Positions 6,527 through 6,964 of a stretch of DNA of 6,964 bases are shown here, in pieces. This DNA comes from Thermotogaceae bacterium. GTDB lineage: Bacteria; Thermotogota; Thermotogae; Thermotogales; Thermotogaceae. Positions within the stretch are counted from its first letter, which is position 1, and each line of letters begins with the position of its first letter. The notes under the pieces were generated by a model. The model had not been told where the DNA came from and did no database searches. It was given only the letters and a program-made list of their open reading frames with translations. The stretch is from assembly GCA_021161105.1 (NCBI GenBank), contig JAGHBG010000102.1:1-6964 (forward strand), given 5' to 3'. Both the position numbers and the translations under genes were made by a program.

Positions 6527-6597
6527 AAAAAAGAAAAAAGCCCTGTATCCCTTAAAATAAGAATGAGAAAACACCACAAAAAAGAGGGATACAGGGC
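6527..6597 (-). terminator. Possible intrinsic terminator on the - strand at the IS left end
   Basis: Read on the minus strand, the 13-bp stem formed by 6597-6585 and 6552-6540 is followed directly by TTTTTTCTTTTTT (6539-6527). This is terminator-like apart from the long 32-base loop. It would stop transcripts leaving the element leftward toward the host operon. No gene is seen on that strand here. Confidence 0.35.
6540..6597. repeat. Perfect 13-bp inverted repeat just upstream of the transposase start
   Basis: GCCCTGTATCCCT (6540-6552) is the exact reverse complement of AGGGATACAGGGC (6585-6597), with 32 A-rich bases between. The right arm ends one base before the ATG at 6599 and contains the only Shine-Dalgarno-like bases (GAGGG, 6584-6588). 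A transcript reading through from the left would fold so as to hide this site. Confidence 0.85.
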
Positions 6598-6598
6598 C

Positions 6599-6964
6599 AT
6601 GAAAAAAGAACTAAACACCCCTGGAGAGATTATACTCCAATTTCTCCAGAATAATGAAGAATGCAAGTTATTACAAAGTTAGAGATGAAAAAGCAGGCAG
6701 GTACAGGACAAAAGCGCTGCTTATAGTAGCAGGGATAAGGGAAGATGGATACAGAGAGATACTTGGGATAAAACTTGCGGAAAATGAAGGAGAAGCTTTT
6801 TGGGCAGAGCTATTTGAAGAATTAAAGGAGCGAGGGCTTAGAGGGGTAAAATTAGTCATCTCAGATGGGCACAAAGGGATAAAATCAGCTGCAGAGAAGC
6901 ATTCCTTTATAAGACATTGAGATAGGATAAAAACAACTGATATGCTGGAAAGAGTGAACAGGGA
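6599..6964 (+). pseudogene. IS256-family transposase remnant with two internal deletions and a stop
   Basis: Three blocks of an IS256-type transposase, normally about 400 residues, remain. Block 1 starts at ATG 6599 (MKKELNTPGEIILQFLQNNE) and runs into TAG at 6680-6682 in its frame. Block 2 is in another frame, from about 6657: NASYYKVRDEKAG, then GIREDGYREILGIKL, AFWAELFEELKERGL and VISDGHKG, matching the family's DAxYxKVR ... DGxREILGI ... FWxxxxxxLxxRGL ... SDGHKG series. Block 2 ends at TGA 6918-6920. Block 3 (RIKTTDMLERVNR, from 6924) is the C-terminal TTNMLERLNRE-type motif and follows at once. About 150 residues are missing between blocks 1 and 2, and roughly 100 between 2 and 3, including the usual WQRCxVH segment. 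The first catalytic Asp is Asn at 6660-6662. An ATG at 6654 has no ribosome binding site. The gene cannot encode an active transposase; the 3' end is outside the window. Confidence 0.85.

Larger units (their letters stand above)
6505..6964 (+). mobile_element. Left part of a degenerate IS256 (Mutator)-family insertion sequence
   Basis: The assignment rests on the transposase remnants from 6599. The left boundary is an estimate: the stretch GGTAGTGTACAATAAA at 6505-6520, followed by TGCTGTAAAAAAG, resembles the GTGTA...TGTAAAA style of IS256-family terminal repeats. The right end lies outside the window, so neither the terminal repeat nor the 8-9 bp target duplication can be confirmed. It is inserted about 30 bases after the stop of the radical SAM gene and disrupts no gene visible here. 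Confidence 0.65.

Noticed and set aside
6540..6597. The inverted repeat as the + strand terminator of the operon
   Set aside because: On the + strand the stem is followed by CATGAAAAAAG rather than a T-run, and the loop is 32 bases, so it does not fit an intrinsic terminator in that direction.
6478..6666. 62-codon open frame on the - strand at the IS left end
   Set aside because: It spans the inverted repeat and non-coding IS end, with no ribosome binding site and no recognisable sequence.
6654..6920. Stand-alone 88-residue gene within the IS
   Set aside because: It has no ribosome binding site, begins in the middle of the transposase catalytic domain at the first motif, and is followed in the same frame by the C-terminal transposase motif after a stop. 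It is a fragment of the pseudogene, not a gene.
1..6964. CRISPR array, tRNA, rRNA, riboswitch or defence gene cluster
   Set aside because: No regularly spaced repeats, no tRNA-like cloverleaf and no long structured leader were seen. The only sizeable gap before the IS is 308-433, which is explained by the terminator, promoter and ribosome binding site.

Overview
The window reads as core chromosome of a thermophilic, AT-rich bacterium, most likely a member of the Thermotogota (Thermotoga/Kosmotoga-type). The grounds are a tilS-ftsH-small hot-dog protein-radical SAM gene order that I recall from Thermotoga-type genomes (memory, not searched), heavy use of AGA/AGG and ATA codons, Lys/Glu-rich proteins, strong AGGAGG-type ribosome binding sites, TTG starts, and a probable outer-membrane beta-barrel next to a TolB-like propeller, which implies a diderm or toga-bearing envelope. 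Genus cannot be fixed from the sequence alone.

Layout. Positions 2-307 hold the 3' end of a gene whose product looks like the last strands of an outer-membrane beta-barrel ending in Phe. A strong intrinsic terminator (339-367) closes it. A perfect TATAAT box (400-405) then probably starts a tightly packed five-gene + strand operon: an exported six-bladed TolB-like propeller (434-1627), tilS (1620-2894), ftsH (2915-4756), a small hot-dog-fold thioesterase-like protein (4743-5129) and an uncharacterised radical SAM protein (5107-6474). Neighbouring genes overlap by 8, 14 and 23 bp or are separated by only 20 bp, and each has a good Shine-Dalgarno sequence, so translational coupling is likely.

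From about 6505 to the end lies the left part of an IS256 (Mutator)-family insertion sequence. Its transposase is wrecked by two internal deletions: a short N-terminal piece, a central piece with the SDGHKG motif, and the start of the C-terminal TTxMLERxNR block are still recognisable. A perfect 13-bp inverted repeat sits just ahead of the transposase start.

TilS matures the tRNA-Ile CAU anticodon by making lysidine, and FtsH degrades membrane and regulatory proteins; both are housekeeping functions. The propeller, the hot-dog protein and the radical SAM protein have no assigned substrate. I see no convincing new multi-gene system. The points most worth a second look are the hot-dog protein that appears to lack the catalytic residues of its nearest characterised relative, the uncharacterised radical SAM enzyme translationally tied to it, and the doubly deleted IS copy.
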